From: Pseudobacteriovorax sp.
Lineage (GTDB): Bacteria; Bdellovibrionota_B; Oligoflexia; Oligoflexales; Oligoflexaceae
DNA: 36,390 bases
Reading direction: 5' to 3'
NCBI GenBank assembly: GCA_013215145.1
Contig: JABSRP010000061.1
Span: forward strand, 1-36,390
Within the stretch, counting starts at the first letter, position 1; every line of letters starts with the position of its first letter. Under the pieces are notes generated by a model. It did no database searches, had not been told where the DNA came from, and saw nothing but the letters and a program-made list of their open reading frames with translations. Positions 25,984-35,638 of the stretch are shown piece by piece. The translations under genes and the position numbers were made by a program.

Positions 25984-27231
25984 TTACAGCTGCGAGCACT
26001 CCGATGTCGTAAAGTTATCTTCCATGTCGGCATCACTTGCCAGTGCCGGTAAGTTTTTATCTTTCAAAAGCTGTAAACCTTTTCTTGCAATAAACTCTTG
26101 AAGAGGGCATGTCGGATGGTTGCCGTCGAAGGTAGCATACTCGTCTTCAGTTCCAGGCTTACAAAAATCAGACTCATTCTCTAGTTTTTTGCCGTTAACC
26201 ATATCCCACTGGCAGGAAGATCGATGCCTGAACTTCATGGTTCCGCTTGGGGCAAAGATTTTCGCAACTGGACCACTTAACGATTCCTTGTTATCAAACT
26301 TTTGCACAAGAGCCTTCCAGGGTCTGGAGATATCAAGGTATTGGTTGGTGGAATTGAGGCTTGATAGTTTGGTGATTTCCGCCTCCAGTAGGCGATTCAT
26401 TTCGCTGCTCGCGTAATCGGCAACGCTCTGCAATCCAAAGCTTTCGGTCCATGGGGTGAGGCTGAGATCCGGGGAACTTAGGACTAGAAAGTTTTTTGCG
26501 CCGTAATTCTGATATAGATTGCGGATCCCATTGGCGATACCTTTTGCGGCTAGGGGAAGGTTTTTCTTCACACTATCTTGGGACTTGAAATCGTCTACGC
26601 TAATTTCAGAACTAGAGCATTTTACGGCCTGACAACGGGCTTTTCTATATTTTGTGAGCTCTTCAAATACGTCATTAACGGAAAATTGCACCACGTAAAG
26701 TATCTCGTCAGCCTTGGTGGCAAAGTAGGATTTATCGAGTCCGAGATAAGAGTTACGAACGGAAAATAAGTCGATCTGTTTGTCGAATGATGGAACGCCA
26801 AGAACGACACTTCTGGCGTAAGCCCCACCATAGGCGAAGTTGCCAGTTTCCTTATCTTTGGCTGTGATCCCTCTCCGCTCTCCTGATATGGCTGAGGTGC
26901 CACGGGTATTAGGCCAGGCAAGTGTATATGGTTCGCCTTGGTGACCAAGACCGCATAGGTCAGTGAGGAGTTGAACCCAGTTTTTCTTATTGCTAAATCC
27001 CCCAGGGTTATCCCTTGCTGGAATCGCCTGAACTTTGAGGGCTTTTGTGATCGTGGCTAAATCGAAAAGAACGCCAGCATCACTAAGGCTGTCTCCAAAA
27101 CTGAATATTTGTGTGAACCCACGGCCACAGCCTTGGCTAGCTCCTTCGATGGCGTAAGCAGATGATGTGATGCCAAAGGCTAAGGATACTGTCGCTACTT
27201 GTGTTTTTAAAGCTGTTAGATAACGTTTCAT
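25984..27231 (-). CDS. Secreted SGNH/GDSL-family hydrolase
   Basis: 415 residues. The ATG follows AAGGA by seven bases. A Sec signal ends near AYA (about residue 27). GDSL-lipase blocks are visible: FSFGDSLSDAG (nucleophile Ser), the Gly block in NFAYGGAYA, the Asn in FSVNDVF, and the C-terminal D-x-x-H as FDGNHPT. Several Cys pairs suggest disulfides. Such enzymes split ester bonds in lipids or glycans outside the cytoplasm; secreted phospholipase/haemolysin types have this layout, but the substrate cannot be read from sequence. The 5' end overlaps a broken lipoprotein frame by 95 bases. Confidence 0.87.
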   Translation of the reverse strand: MKRYLTALKTQVATVSLAFGITSSAYAIEGASQGCGRGFTQIFSFGDSLSDAGVLFDLATITKALKVQAIPARDNPGGFSNKKNWVQLLTDLCGLGHQGEPYTLAWPNTRGTSAISGERRGITAKDKETGNFAYGGAYARSVVLGVPSFDKQIDLFSVRNSYLGLDKSYFATKADEILYVVQFSVNDVFEELTKYRKARCQAVKCSSSEISVDDFKSQDSVKKNLPLAAKGIANGIRNLYQNYGAKNFLVLSSPDLSLTPWTESFGLQSVADYASSEMNRLLEAEITKLSSLNSTNQYLDISRPWKALVQKFDNKESLSGPVAKIFAPSGTMKFRHRSSCQWDMVNGKKLENESDFCKPGTEDEYATFDGNHPTCPLQEFIARKGLQLLKDKNLPALASDADMEDNFTTSECSQL

Positions 27232-27861
27232 AGTTGCATCCTTGGTTGAAAAGAAAGTGAGAGATGTCGATACTAATGTATTTTCGGTTGTAGTAACCGA
27301 GGCACTCCACCAAGCTTATGGTATCGTCTTTGAGTGCCTGACGAAGGGCTTCTTTTACACTTTTAGATATTTCTAGCCTCTCTGGTTTTGGGGTGTTCCT
27401 TGCTGCGGCGACTTCTACCTTAGAGTGAGCGCCAGGGTTAGCAAGGACATCAAGCGCGTTGAGGCTTGTTCCAATGCTACCATTCATGGTCATAATCAGA
27501 TGGGATAGAACGATGCTCTGGATCGCGATAAGCCATTTATCTTTCTCTTGCTTGCTCTTGATTTCGAGCTTATCACAAAGTATTTTACCGACTTGCCCTT
27601 CTGCATTTTTGACTTTCGATGCTAAAAACTGCATAGCTGCGTCTTTGAGGAAAAGCTGTTTGAGTTGTCTCTGTTCGGTAGGAGTGTTGCAAAAGCTCTG
27701 AATATTCGCTAGTTTGACCTCTTGTACGATGGGCCAAATATCAAATCAAGGCTTTCCAGTGGTCCGGGTGGTGCTGTCCTCGAGAGTTCGGATTGAGTTT
27801 TTGTAGTTTTGCATGATAAATGTGCTGTGATAACCATCAGTAGCACTACCACACTTCGCAT
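27137..27861 (-). pseudogene. Frameshifted lipoprotein, unknown function
   Basis: The ATG at 27861 follows GGAG and opens a lipoprotein signal MRSVVVLLMVITAHLSC (lipobox HLSC). That frame ends at a TAG at 27709-27711 after 50 residues. The neighbouring frame is open from 27745 to 27137 and reads on as FDIWPIVQEVKLANIQSF, with no start codon before residue M at 27634. One base is apparently missing around 27735-27748. The second frame encodes a helical, Lys-rich domain (about 200 residues) with Cys and no motif I know. It runs 95 bases into the SGNH gene, so its own end may also be altered. Either a real frameshift mutation or a base-call error. Confidence 0.7.
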
Positions 27862-27926
27862 AATGACTCCAAAGCTGAAACGTTCAGAAAAGGTTTCGAG
27901 TCATGATAAAGAATCTTTAGGTTAAT

Positions 27927-30611
27927 TTATGCCGACTTTTTCTCCTTGTCGGAGTAACTTGATATGAGTCCTGGGACTTGGATAGTAAAGTGAAATCCAA
28001 CGAAACTATTGTCATAGTCTTCATCAAGAACAAGTTCAATAGAGCCTTGGTTCTCTTGAATCTGCTCTTTCACCGCGTCCATACCGATCCCTCTACCAGA
28101 AATGTCAGAAACAGCGTCGGCTGTGGATAGGCCAGGATTAAAGATAAGCTCCGCAACCGTCTGTCTACTAGCGCCCTCTTCAATGAGTCCTTTTTCGAGC
28201 CCCATACTTTTTAGTTTTTCAAGATTTAGGCCAGCACCATCATCTTGATAGGTAATCGTATCTCCTCGGAAGTCTATGGTAAGCATGCCTTGAACGATCT
28301 TCCCTTTTCTGATGCGTTCGTCTGAAGATTCGATACCATGATCAAGGGAGTTGCGGATCAAATGAACAAAAATATCCTTGAGAAAGTCGCTTGTTTCTCC
28401 TGAAAACTTCTTTTCTTCACCGGTGATTTTGAACAGAGGAACCTGTTTTTCTAGCCTATCAGCGACTGTGGAGATTTGGACTGCAAGTTCGGCGAACAAT
28501 TCCCGTGAAGAGACCATGAATAGGTCGTGAATCTTATCAGCAACAGCACCTCCGAAGTCTTCAGCTAAGGCCTGCAGATCGTTGACATCAATTGAAATCA
28601 TATCAGTGTTACCACGATTTAGCTTGTCTCTTGCCACCGTGTAATAGTGGTTGTGTGCAGCAATAATCGTGCCCTGGATTTCTCTTGCTCTCGTTTCATC
28701 CCAATGTTTGCCTTCGTGGTCCTTCAGTTCGATAAGGTCTGTTTCTGCCTCGTGGATGGTTTGACTCAATCGCTTCAAGCCAAGTGATCTCGCTATGCCT
28801 TTCACTGTATGGTAGTGAATCAAGATTTTGCGAACGTCATCTTGATGATAGGCTTCACTGATCAGCTCAGAACAGGCTCTGAGAGTTCTTCCCGTGCGGT
28901 CCATAAACCGATTGAATTTTTGCTCTTCGAGGGAAATAATTTCGTTGATTGATTTGAGCATTTCGACATTTTGCTGGTCTTTGGCCATCAACTCTCGTAT
29001 AGTCGTCACGTCGCGAATACAGACGAGAACTTTTTCCACCTCTTCATCGTCGTTGAGCATGGGACTCCAGTCGACTTCATATGTTTTGTTTTCGTAGTGA
29101 ATTTCCGAGGGTAAAAGGTGCGAGTTGAGTTCAAATTGCATCGGGTCTTCGCCAAATGCAGATTCTAAGGTGCAAATCGCCTGATCGATAGATTCCCTAG
29201 GGAGTCCAGAGCCGACGGTTATCATTTTGTAGGCGTCTTCGGCCTTGTCCGCATCGTTGTACAGTTTCGATAAAAATGATGATCGGTAGCCAATAAGGCC
29301 TTCAGGTAAGAGGGTGAAGATACCTTGATTAATGTACTGCATGATGGACTTAATATGCCGTGTTTTTTCGTTCACGAGAGCTTCAACTGTCTCGACGTGT
29401 TTGGCGAGTTCGGCAATATACCGTTTGTTTTCCGCCTGAAGGGTGTTCAGTCGATCAGCAAGTGCGAGTGATAGGAGTAAAATCTCGAGTATGGAACCAA
29501 TTTGTTGAGCATTGGCAGTAACCGCATTGGTTGGAATCACTCCGAACTTAGCGAATGCAAGGAGTACCCCGCCGATACTGTAAAATGCCCAAGCTAGCGA
29601 GAAGAAACGCGCTTCCTTCACACCATTTTTCCATTCGTAAAATCCTAGAAAAAACGCAAACAGGCACTGAAGACCTGCCATAAGACTCAATAGCGGAATC
29701 ATAATATGATAGGGTAAAAAGGGTCCCGAGACTAACAAGACTCCGAGAAAAATGGAATATCTATTCAGATTGCGATTGAGTCGCGGATGCTTTTCTTTAA
29801 TCCTGAGAAAAGAGACCATAAAGGCAATGGTGCATAACAGATTGACCGCTAAGGTGATTGGTAAAACGATATCGCTTAGCTGAGGACTGTCAGGGATCAC
29901 AAATTGAAAGAAAAAACCTCTCATCACAGCGCTAAACACAGCGAATGACGCCACAAATAGAACATAGTAGAGATAGGAGACACTCCTGACGGAGAGGAAG
30001 ACAAATAAGTTGTAACCTAAGGTTATCAGTAGGGCTCCGTAATAGAGACCTTGGATGATAACGAATTGCTGGCGATGTTTATAGTAAGTGTTTTGATCCC
30101 ATATTTTTATAGGTACCTCGACAGAGCCTGCAGACCGGGCTTTTATGTAGATGCGTGTAGTTTGATCACCAGGAAAATCCATGGGAAAAATAAAGTGAGC
30201 ATCATCAATGGGGCGTTCTGAGAATTTTCGATGGTCGCCGGTTTCGAATTTGTGAATAAGCGTACCAGACTCGTCTACAGCATATAGCTTTAAGTCGTCA
30301 AGTAAGGGATATGAAATCTCAAGTAGGCGATGGAGACTTTTGGGAGCGTTGTTGGAGACGTCTATATATACCCAGGCAACTGTGTTGAAACCGAATGCTG
30401 GGGTTGGTTTTGCAAAAGGCTCAAATTTGGCCAATGTCTCTTCCGTCATGATCTCTTCGATAGGAATCGCTGATGCGTTGTCCTTCAAAAAATAGACGTC
30501 TCCAGCCTTGGGGCCTATTTTCAGCGTGTCGTCATCCATCTCGAGAGCAGCTTGTGAGGTAGTGGCCCACAGGCATGCTACTAGGGACATAAGGATAACT
30601 TTGAGTTTCAT
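27927..30611 (-). CDS. 7TMR-DISM receptor histidine kinase with Hpt and CheA-type ATPase
   Basis: 894 residues, apparently intact. Signal peptide 1-21; 7TMR-DISM extracellular domain about 25-175 (AFGFNTVAWVYIDV, Trp80); seven membrane helices about 185-385; coiled coil about 390-425; a PAS-like linker about 425-540; Hpt domain with His601 in IHYHTVKGIARS; CheA-type ATPase with N box HLIRNSLDHGIE (about 750), DDGAGLN (790) and SGRGIGMDAV (838). There is no CheW-like domain, so it is not a chemotaxis CheA; it probably signals to a separate response regulator, autophosphorylating on its own Hpt His. The broken gene at 12095-14877 has the same layout. Confidence 0.9.
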   Translation of the reverse strand: MKLKVILMSLVACLWATTSQAALEMDDDTLKIGPKAGDVYFLKDNASAIPIEEIMTEETLAKFEPFAKPTPAFGFNTVAWVYIDVSNNAPKSLHRLLEISYPLLDDLKLYAVDESGTLIHKFETGDHRKFSERPIDDAHFIFPMDFPGDQTTRIYIKARSAGSVEVPIKIWDQNTYYKHRQQFVIIQGLYYGALLITLGYNLFVFLSVRSVSYLYYVLFVASFAVFSAVMRGFFFQFVIPDSPQLSDIVLPITLAVNLLCTIAFMVSFLRIKEKHPRLNRNLNRYSIFLGVLLVSGPFLPYHIMIPLLSLMAGLQCLFAFFLGFYEWKNGVKEARFFSLAWAFYSIGGVLLAFAKFGVIPTNAVTANAQQIGSILEILLLSLALADRLNTLQAENKRYIAELAKHVETVEALVNEKTRHIKSIMQYINQGIFTLLPEGLIGYRSSFLSKLYNDADKAEDAYKMITVGSGLPRESIDQAICTLESAFGEDPMQFELNSHLLPSEIHYENKTYEVDWSPMLNDDEEVEKVLVCIRDVTTIRELMAKDQQNVEMLKSINEIISLEEQKFNRFMDRTGRTLRACSELISEAYHQDDVRKILIHYHTVKGIARSLGLKRLSQTIHEAETDLIELKDHEGKHWDETRAREIQGTIIAAHNHYYTVARDKLNRGNTDMISIDVNDLQALAEDFGGAVADKIHDLFMVSSRELFAELAVQISTVADRLEKQVPLFKITGEEKKFSGETSDFLKDIFVHLIRNSLDHGIESSDERIRKGKIVQGMLTIDFRGDTITYQDDGAGLNLEKLKSMGLEKGLIEEGASRQTVAELIFNPGLSTADAVSDISGRGIGMDAVKEQIQENQGSIELVLDEDYDNSFVGFHFTIQVPGLISSYSDKEKKSA

Positions 30612-30830
30612 AATGTATCCTCGCTAGCTAATGTCACCCATATTCCAAGAATGGAAATCGGTGCGCTCTTGTTATCGAGCTCTCTGAGAAAAAATTGACT
30701 CATTTAGATGGTTAGCATTTTTTTCTGACTAGTTTGAGATAGTTAAAAACGAGTCAGCGAACCCATGCGTCCAACAAAGCCTGATCTACAGTAAGAGAGT
30801 CGCTCTAAATAAGTATTGTTTGGCTGTGGT

Positions 30831-31538
30831 TTACGGAAGGATCACCTGGGGAAGGCCTTGATCCCCCTGAAGATTGATGCAGTGCAGCTCGTAGGCATAA
30901 GTAATTCCACTTACTGCATAGTCAGCAGGGCATTGCTGATTCAGACGGGTCCAAATATTGGAAAAACCCACATCGATCTCTCTTATGATTTGAAGAGGAG
31001 GAGTTCTAGCAATAAGAGGCTGCACGGTATAGCGCACCAAGATCATTTGAGCAGACTCACACATAGGTTGTCCTGGAAAGCATCTAGGTCGGAATTCAGT
31101 ACTAATGCTGTAAGCACATCGCAATGTGTTGGCGTCGCACTCTCTGCCAAATTTATCGTAGGCGATGGGGGCATTGGGGCGACCTGAGATGCGCCTTGCT
31201 GTTTCCGGCTCGAAAAGTTCAAACGGCTCCCAAGTGTTGGCTGGTAGCTCAAGGCAGTTGCCGCCTGCGACTTGAAGGCATCTAAGTAAGGCGTTGTTTC
31301 CCGCTTGAAAGGCACTGATGGCAAGAATCCCAGGTGACGACAGTAGGTTCTCAAAAAATTTGACATCGTTATACATGCTCACCCGAGCCTGGTTCCTTTC
31401 CAGGCTGACTTTCTGCTTGCCGTAAAACCTAACACTCAGCGCTACAAAAATCGCTAGCAAGCCAATCCCAATCATAGCCTCAACAAGGGTAAACCCAGAA
31501 CCGTGCATGCAGCCGCTCATTCGTTTCAAAGTCCGCAT
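30831..31538 (-). CDS. Type IV pilin-like protein (prepilin N-terminus)
   Basis: About 235 residues from the ATG at 31538, preceded by GAGGGAG; a longer frame to 31604 overlaps more of the upstream gene and lacks a ribosome site. The prepilin motif GSGFTLVEAM is followed by a hydrophobic helix; cleavage before Phe16 would leave Glu at +5. The globular part has about eight Cys, including C-x-L-E-L-P and PRCFPGQPMC, suggesting disulfides. It overlaps the upstream pilin gene by 13 bases, so the pair is an operon. Minor pilin or pseudopilin of a type IV pilus or type II secretion system; no assembly genes are nearby. Confidence 0.8.
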   Translation of the reverse strand: MRTLKRMSGCMHGSGFTLVEAMIGIGLLAIFVALSVRFYGKQKVSLERNQARVSMYNDVKFFENLLSSPGILAISAFQAGNNALLRCLQVAGGNCLELPANTWEPFELFEPETARRISGRPNAPIAYDKFGRECDANTLRCAYSISTEFRPRCFPGQPMCESAQMILVRYTVQPLIARTPPLQIIREIDVGFSNIWTRLNQQCPADYAVSGITYAYELHCINLQGDQGLPQVILP

Positions 31539-32158
31539 CGGAGGCTCCCTCTGTTGAAACCAACAACAATCGTCTGCGAGATATCTGACGATCCCGGATT
31601 GCACTCGTCGTTAGCGTGCCTGATAAAGCCCTCCAGAGTCACGATACTCGAATAGCTGGTAAGAACGCCAGCTGCGGTAGAAAGATCCACTCGAATCACA
31701 AGGTACTCTGCCTGGGCACAAGCATCTTCGTTGTAGCATTTTGGGGTGAAAAAAGCTCTGAGTTCGATATTGCAGCCGGGCTCGTTGACTAGGCAGCGAG
31801 TTCCTTTTTCCATATAACGGACTGGATTGAGTTGGTCGCCTGCGGTTGGAGTCAATCCTCCCACTCTGTACAGATTAAAGGACCCTGTTTGGTTTATCTG
31901 ACAGTTGCGATTGAGGTAGTATTCTGCAAAGGGATCGTTGACCGGTAGGCTTTGGCCAGCGCTATAAGTCAGGTTACCGGCATTGCGAGACATCTCATAT
32001 GCCCATTCCCCGAGTGTGGAGGTGGCGAGTATCTTGCTAGAACTACGGGTCATGACGAGGGAGCTGTCAATGATTCTCATGACTCCGAAGGATACTAGGC
32101 CTAAAATCCCCAGAGCGATAATGACTTCAATAAGTGAAAAACCTTGGGATTTTTTCAT
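31526..32158 (-). CDS. Type IV pilin-like protein, PilV/PulG-type
   Basis: About 210 residues from the ATG at 32158 (MKKSQGFSLIEVIIALGILG). The leader is five residues plus Gly, cleavage before Phe7, Glu at +5, then a long hydrophobic helix: a standard prepilin. An open frame reaches 32236 but the start at 32158 gives the normal short leader. The body contains about seven Cys, among them CLVNEPGC and CYNEDAC, and shares the paired-Cys segment (F-x-x-K/R-C-x-x-x-x-x-C) with the next gene, so the two are related. Likely minor pilins acting together. Confidence 0.82.
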   Translation of the reverse strand: MKKSQGFSLIEVIIALGILGLVSFGVMRIIDSSLVMTRSSSKILATSTLGEWAYEMSRNAGNLTYSAGQSLPVNDPFAEYYLNRNCQINQTGSFNLYRVGGLTPTAGDQLNPVRYMEKGTRCLVNEPGCNIELRAFFTPKCYNEDACAQAEYLVIRVDLSTAAGVLTSYSSIVTLEGFIRHANDECNPGSSDISQTIVVGFNRGSLRCGL

Positions 32159-32276
32159 GATCTTGGTCTTTCTGAAGGGCAAAGTTTGTAAATTCAAAGT
32201 ACCGTAGATGGATTTACAGCTTTGGAAATCATCCAATGTGTTATCACGAAAAAGGCGGGAATCACTAAGTTGAGGA

Positions 32277-33185
32277 TTAGTCCAAGGATTCGTTAAAATC
32301 TCGCGAGTCCTGTTGCTTACTTATGGTGTAACCGCAGGCAAGGTCCGTATCTTGTTTGAGCCTTAGGGCATCGCTTTTACAAATAATTTCGATCTCATTG
32401 CCTGGATCACTAGCTTCGATCGCTTCCAGGATTGTCATAGCGTTAGCTCTTTCCTGACTGCCGACGTCATCCTCTTTGCAGAGCCATGCTGCAGCCAGCA
32501 GAGCATCGTTACAAGGATTCGTCACACCGTGTTGCTTGACATGTTGGTGATATGCGATCGATTTATCGATATCTCCCCGGAAGCCAAACAACCACTTAAT
32601 AAGTATGGAGTCGGGAACCAACCGATAGAACATACCCAGGGCCACCCTAGCGGAGTTCTTGAGGGTGTAGCCTCCTTCGAATCTATGATCCCATGGTGAA
32701 TTTAATGCTACATGAAACTTCTCTTCTATGGACTTTCCTGATTTTAATGAGCTAAATATCCCTTGATAGGAAATGAGCCGCCCCAGGGCTGCGGCAAAGT
32801 AGAAATTGCAAAGTGGATGATTTGGATTGGCAGTCAGGCATTGCTCGGTATACTTGAGGACGATTTTCATCACCCGGGCCGGCTCTTCTAATCCACTCTC
32901 CTCGGTAAACGTCCCCGTGTAGGTCATTCCCTCATCGGCAAGCATCCATTTGCCATCTTCCCATTCAGGCTCTTTGATCAGAACCTCCGAGATAATTTGG
33001 AATCTGCGAAAGTAGTCAGATCTAACCTCATGGTCGCCAGAGAATTTTAGAACGGCGAATTCTTTATAAAGTTGCTGGTGTTTTTTAAAGGGCTTCCAAT
33101 CGATAGGCCATTGCTCGGCTTCAAGGCCATAAACCCATGAGGATTTGACCAGAATTAAAACTAAGATGGCTGACAAGCGGAACAT
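32277..33185 (-). CDS. Secreted helical-repeat (TPR-like) protein, unknown function
   Basis: About 302 residues from the ATG at 33185 (GGGAG nine bases upstream; a TTG at 33206 is possible). Residues 1-20 form a Sec signal ending near VYG. The rest is helical, with TPR-like pieces such as CLTANPNHPLCNFYFAAALG, SARVALGMFYRLVPD and GDIDKSIAYHQHVKQ. Several Cys occur towards the C-terminus. It may form a scaffold in the periplasm or outside. It lies 118 bases upstream of the two pilin genes on the same strand and may share their operon. Confidence 0.7.
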   Translation of the reverse strand: MFRLSAILVLILVKSSWVYGLEAEQWPIDWKPFKKHQQLYKEFAVLKFSGDHEVRSDYFRRFQIISEVLIKEPEWEDGKWMLADEGMTYTGTFTEESGLEEPARVMKIVLKYTEQCLTANPNHPLCNFYFAAALGRLISYQGIFSSLKSGKSIEEKFHVALNSPWDHRFEGGYTLKNSARVALGMFYRLVPDSILIKWLFGFRGDIDKSIAYHQHVKQHGVTNPCNDALLAAAWLCKEDDVGSQERANAMTILEAIEASDPGNEIEIICKSDALRLKQDTDLACGYTISKQQDSRDFNESLD

Positions 33186-33332
33186 GTGCAAGGTCTCCCA
33201 ATTCAACTCATATAGTCGGCATAATTATAAAACTCCCGATCTTAAGTTTTGAAGAAGGATGAATTCTGCCAAAATTGTAATATTTGGTTTTTGGGATTTG
33301 CCGGCTTAAATTCAAAAATTACCTAGGCCACA

Positions 33333-35174
33333 TCAACTGGCGGATTCTGAGTTCCATTGGGGTCGACCATCAAAGAATATATGCGCGTATTTAGCCGATT
33401 TGTCGTCTCTGACATAAACCTTTTCTTCGGCAAGATTGATGGTGATAAACTTATTCTTTTCGGGTAGTGTAGCTTGATCGAATGCCTGGCTTTGAATAAT
33501 AATCATGGAACCTAAAGATTGCTCCTGGGGATAAAATTTACGAAGCGATTCGTAGCGTTTCGCGAGCACGATGGCTTTTCCAAATAGATCGTATTCCTTT
33601 GGGTCCGATTCTGGATAGAATCCTTGTATGGCCTCATAGGCGACTCCAATGCCACAAAAGACCTTCTGATCGGGCAGGTATTGCTGAGCCAATCCAGAAA
33701 AAAGCTTATGAAAGGCAAAGCTTAATCGCATGGCAGCGTTGCAAATATTGGATTCTGAGGATGCCATAGGATATCCCACAGAGCAAAGAAATCCGTCTCC
33801 GAGTTCTTTGATGCGATAAGCATTGCACGTTAACTGGTGTGGGTCGTAGTTCTCTTTCATCATCTTATTACATTCAGCGAATACCTTGCGAAAAAAATCT
33901 TTGGCCTTTTCTTCGGGTATCTGACTACTAGCTATGATGTCGAAACTGATAACGCAGCATTTGTCTGGATGAATCGGCATGGTTTGTTCTAGTGGGATTC
34001 CGCTCTTGATTTGTAGTATTTGGTGGGGATAAACAATTTTAGAGAGTTGTTGAAAGGCATGTAGAGATTGCCGAAGAGCGTTTCTTTCGCTCACTCTCAA
34101 AGAATAAACGATAGCTATGGTAAAGAAGAAAACCTCAACCATCCAAGCAAAAAGCATAGAATAACCTAGTAACCTCGATTTTATAACTAGCGCATTAAGC
34201 GAGGTAAGGCTTGCCCCTACAGCCAAGACTGCAAAGCCCAGTAGGTAGATGCGAGCAGGGCTATAGCCCTGTTTGAGTCTAATTATGCAGCCTACGATCA
34301 TGTAAACGAGTGTGGAAAATCCCAAGTAGAGCATATTCATAGCGTTGTAGTCTGACCAGGAAATATAGGTGATCGCACCTAGTAAAACCATAACAAAGAC
34401 TTTAGAAAAGCTGTGATATCTCGGTGCGTACTGCCGTGTCGAGAGTACCGAGTTCATAAAAATTATGGAATATATGGCCACCACAACTGAATATACGTAG
34501 AGATGGGCAAGATGGAAAACAAGATAGCCACTCGTTGTTCCGTAAATACACATACTCGAGATCGTGTACACAAAATGATGGAAAAAATAAGCTTTACGAA
34601 ACCACCCATACATAACAAGAGAGAATATCGCCATGGTGAAAACCACACCATAGATGACTCCGTGAACGTGACCCTCCAGGTGTAGCCTCTCGAGAAAATG
34701 GTCTTCACTATCTAGAGTTAGCCATATAGGTGGGAACACGTTGCCGACGGTGACTTGGTAGCTAACACCAATCGTATTAGAGCCAGGCCGAAGCTTAAAG
34801 CTTGCCGCATCGTAGCGAAAAGGAGTCTTAGATTGCCTTAAAACTTGGTTTTTTGTGATGGAAAAGAACATGACATCAGGAAGACTGGCGAAAAAGCTGA
34901 GATAGATACTTTGGTCCTGCTCTGATTCGTTGAATAAACTGATGTAGGCTGTATTCCATGCTCCGAAGATGACCTTGGTGTCATCGAACTGTGTCTTCTT
35001 GCTATCGTCAAGCATGGTGACTGTGCTTGGCCGATCGTTATAAGAGAACACATCTATAGAGAGGAGCTTCGTATCATCGTTGAGATTGTTTAGAACCGTA
35101 GTATGGTCTCCTGAGAATTGAAAACCAAAGCCCGTGGACGCCCAAGTGACAAACATCAAGGCAATGATCCTCAT
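33333..35174 (-). CDS. 7TMR-DISM receptor with class III nucleotide cyclase domain
   Basis: About 613 residues from the ATG at 35174, which starts a signal peptide (MRIIALMFVTWASTGFG); a TTG at 35246 would put 24 residues before it. 7TMR-DISM extracellular domain about 20-165, seven membrane helices about 170-360, then a class III cyclase domain from about 400. Metal-binding Asp pairs are in VISFDIIAS and LGDGFLCS; the adenine-selecting Lys (RIKELGD) and Asp (EYDLFGKA) are present, favouring cAMP. The transition-state Asn is replaced by Val (GKAIVLAKRY) while the following Arg is kept. It probably turns an external signal into cAMP. Divergent from the IS66 remnant region. Confidence 0.87.
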   Translation of the reverse strand: MRIIALMFVTWASTGFGFQFSGDHTTVLNNLNDDTKLLSIDVFSYNDRPSTVTMLDDSKKTQFDDTKVIFGAWNTAYISLFNESEQDQSIYLSFFASLPDVMFFSITKNQVLRQSKTPFRYDAASFKLRPGSNTIGVSYQVTVGNVFPPIWLTLDSEDHFLERLHLEGHVHGVIYGVVFTMAIFSLVMYGWFRKAYFFHHFVYTISSMCIYGTTSGYLVFHLAHLYVYSVVVAIYSIIFMNSVLSTRQYAPRYHSFSKVFVMVLLGAITYISWSDYNAMNMLYLGFSTLVYMIVGCIIRLKQGYSPARIYLLGFAVLAVGASLTSLNALVIKSRLLGYSMLFAWMVEVFFFTIAIVYSLRVSERNALRQSLHAFQQLSKIVYPHQILQIKSGIPLEQTMPIHPDKCCVISFDIIASSQIPEEKAKDFFRKVFAECNKMMKENYDPHQLTCNAYRIKELGDGFLCSVGYPMASSESNICNAAMRLSFAFHKLFSGLAQQYLPDQKVFCGIGVAYEAIQGFYPESDPKEYDLFGKAIVLAKRYESLRKFYPQEQSLGSMIIIQSQAFDQATLPEKNKFITINLAEEKVYVRDDKSAKYAHIFFDGRPQWNSESAS

Positions 35175-35467
35175 AATGCCATGGGACCAGCGGTCAAAGC
35201 AGGATCTATCTCTCCAGAAATTTTTTCGTTTACTGGCAAATACCAATCAAGTCTCTTTTTGGACGGAATGGGTGGTATGGTATTTTATCTTTTATACTTC
35301 GAGGTAAGAACGGTATTTCATGCAGGGTGAGGACGGGTCAATTAGGTTTTTTTTGCCGACTAGATGATTCCTTTTGGTAATACCTGACAATGGAGATTCT
35401 CTAAATAGGTTTAAAAATTCGAAGATTAAAGCATTTTTCATAAGTCCTACCTACATTACGGCAGAAA

Positions 35468-35638
35468 ATGGCAATTAAGATTGGAGAAACATTGAAGCTA
35501 AATCACTTGCTACTTGAAATTGCTCAAAATGAAATCGGCGTCAAAGAGATTCCTGGTAAAGAAAACAATCCTAGAATTCTCGAATATGCACGCAAAGCTG
35601 GTTTAGATTGTAAACTATACGGGTGTCCGAGGAAATGA
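35468..35638 (+). pseudogene. N-terminal fragment of a TIGR02594/CHAP-type hydrolase
   Basis: 56 codons. LLLEIAQNEIGVKEIPGKEN and NPRILEYARKAGL match the start of TIGR02594-type proteins (a CHAP-like cysteine hydrolase fold, often phage- or secretion-related). The conserved D-E-x-x-W-C-x-x-F that should follow about ten residues later is missing; instead the frame ends CPRK-stop inside the IS66 transposase remnant. The gene was therefore cut by the transposon or by a later deletion. Confidence 0.65.

Noticed and set aside
30816..31187. Plus-strand frame opposite the second pilin gene
   Set aside because: Antisense to a pilin with clear prepilin signal; no support of its own.
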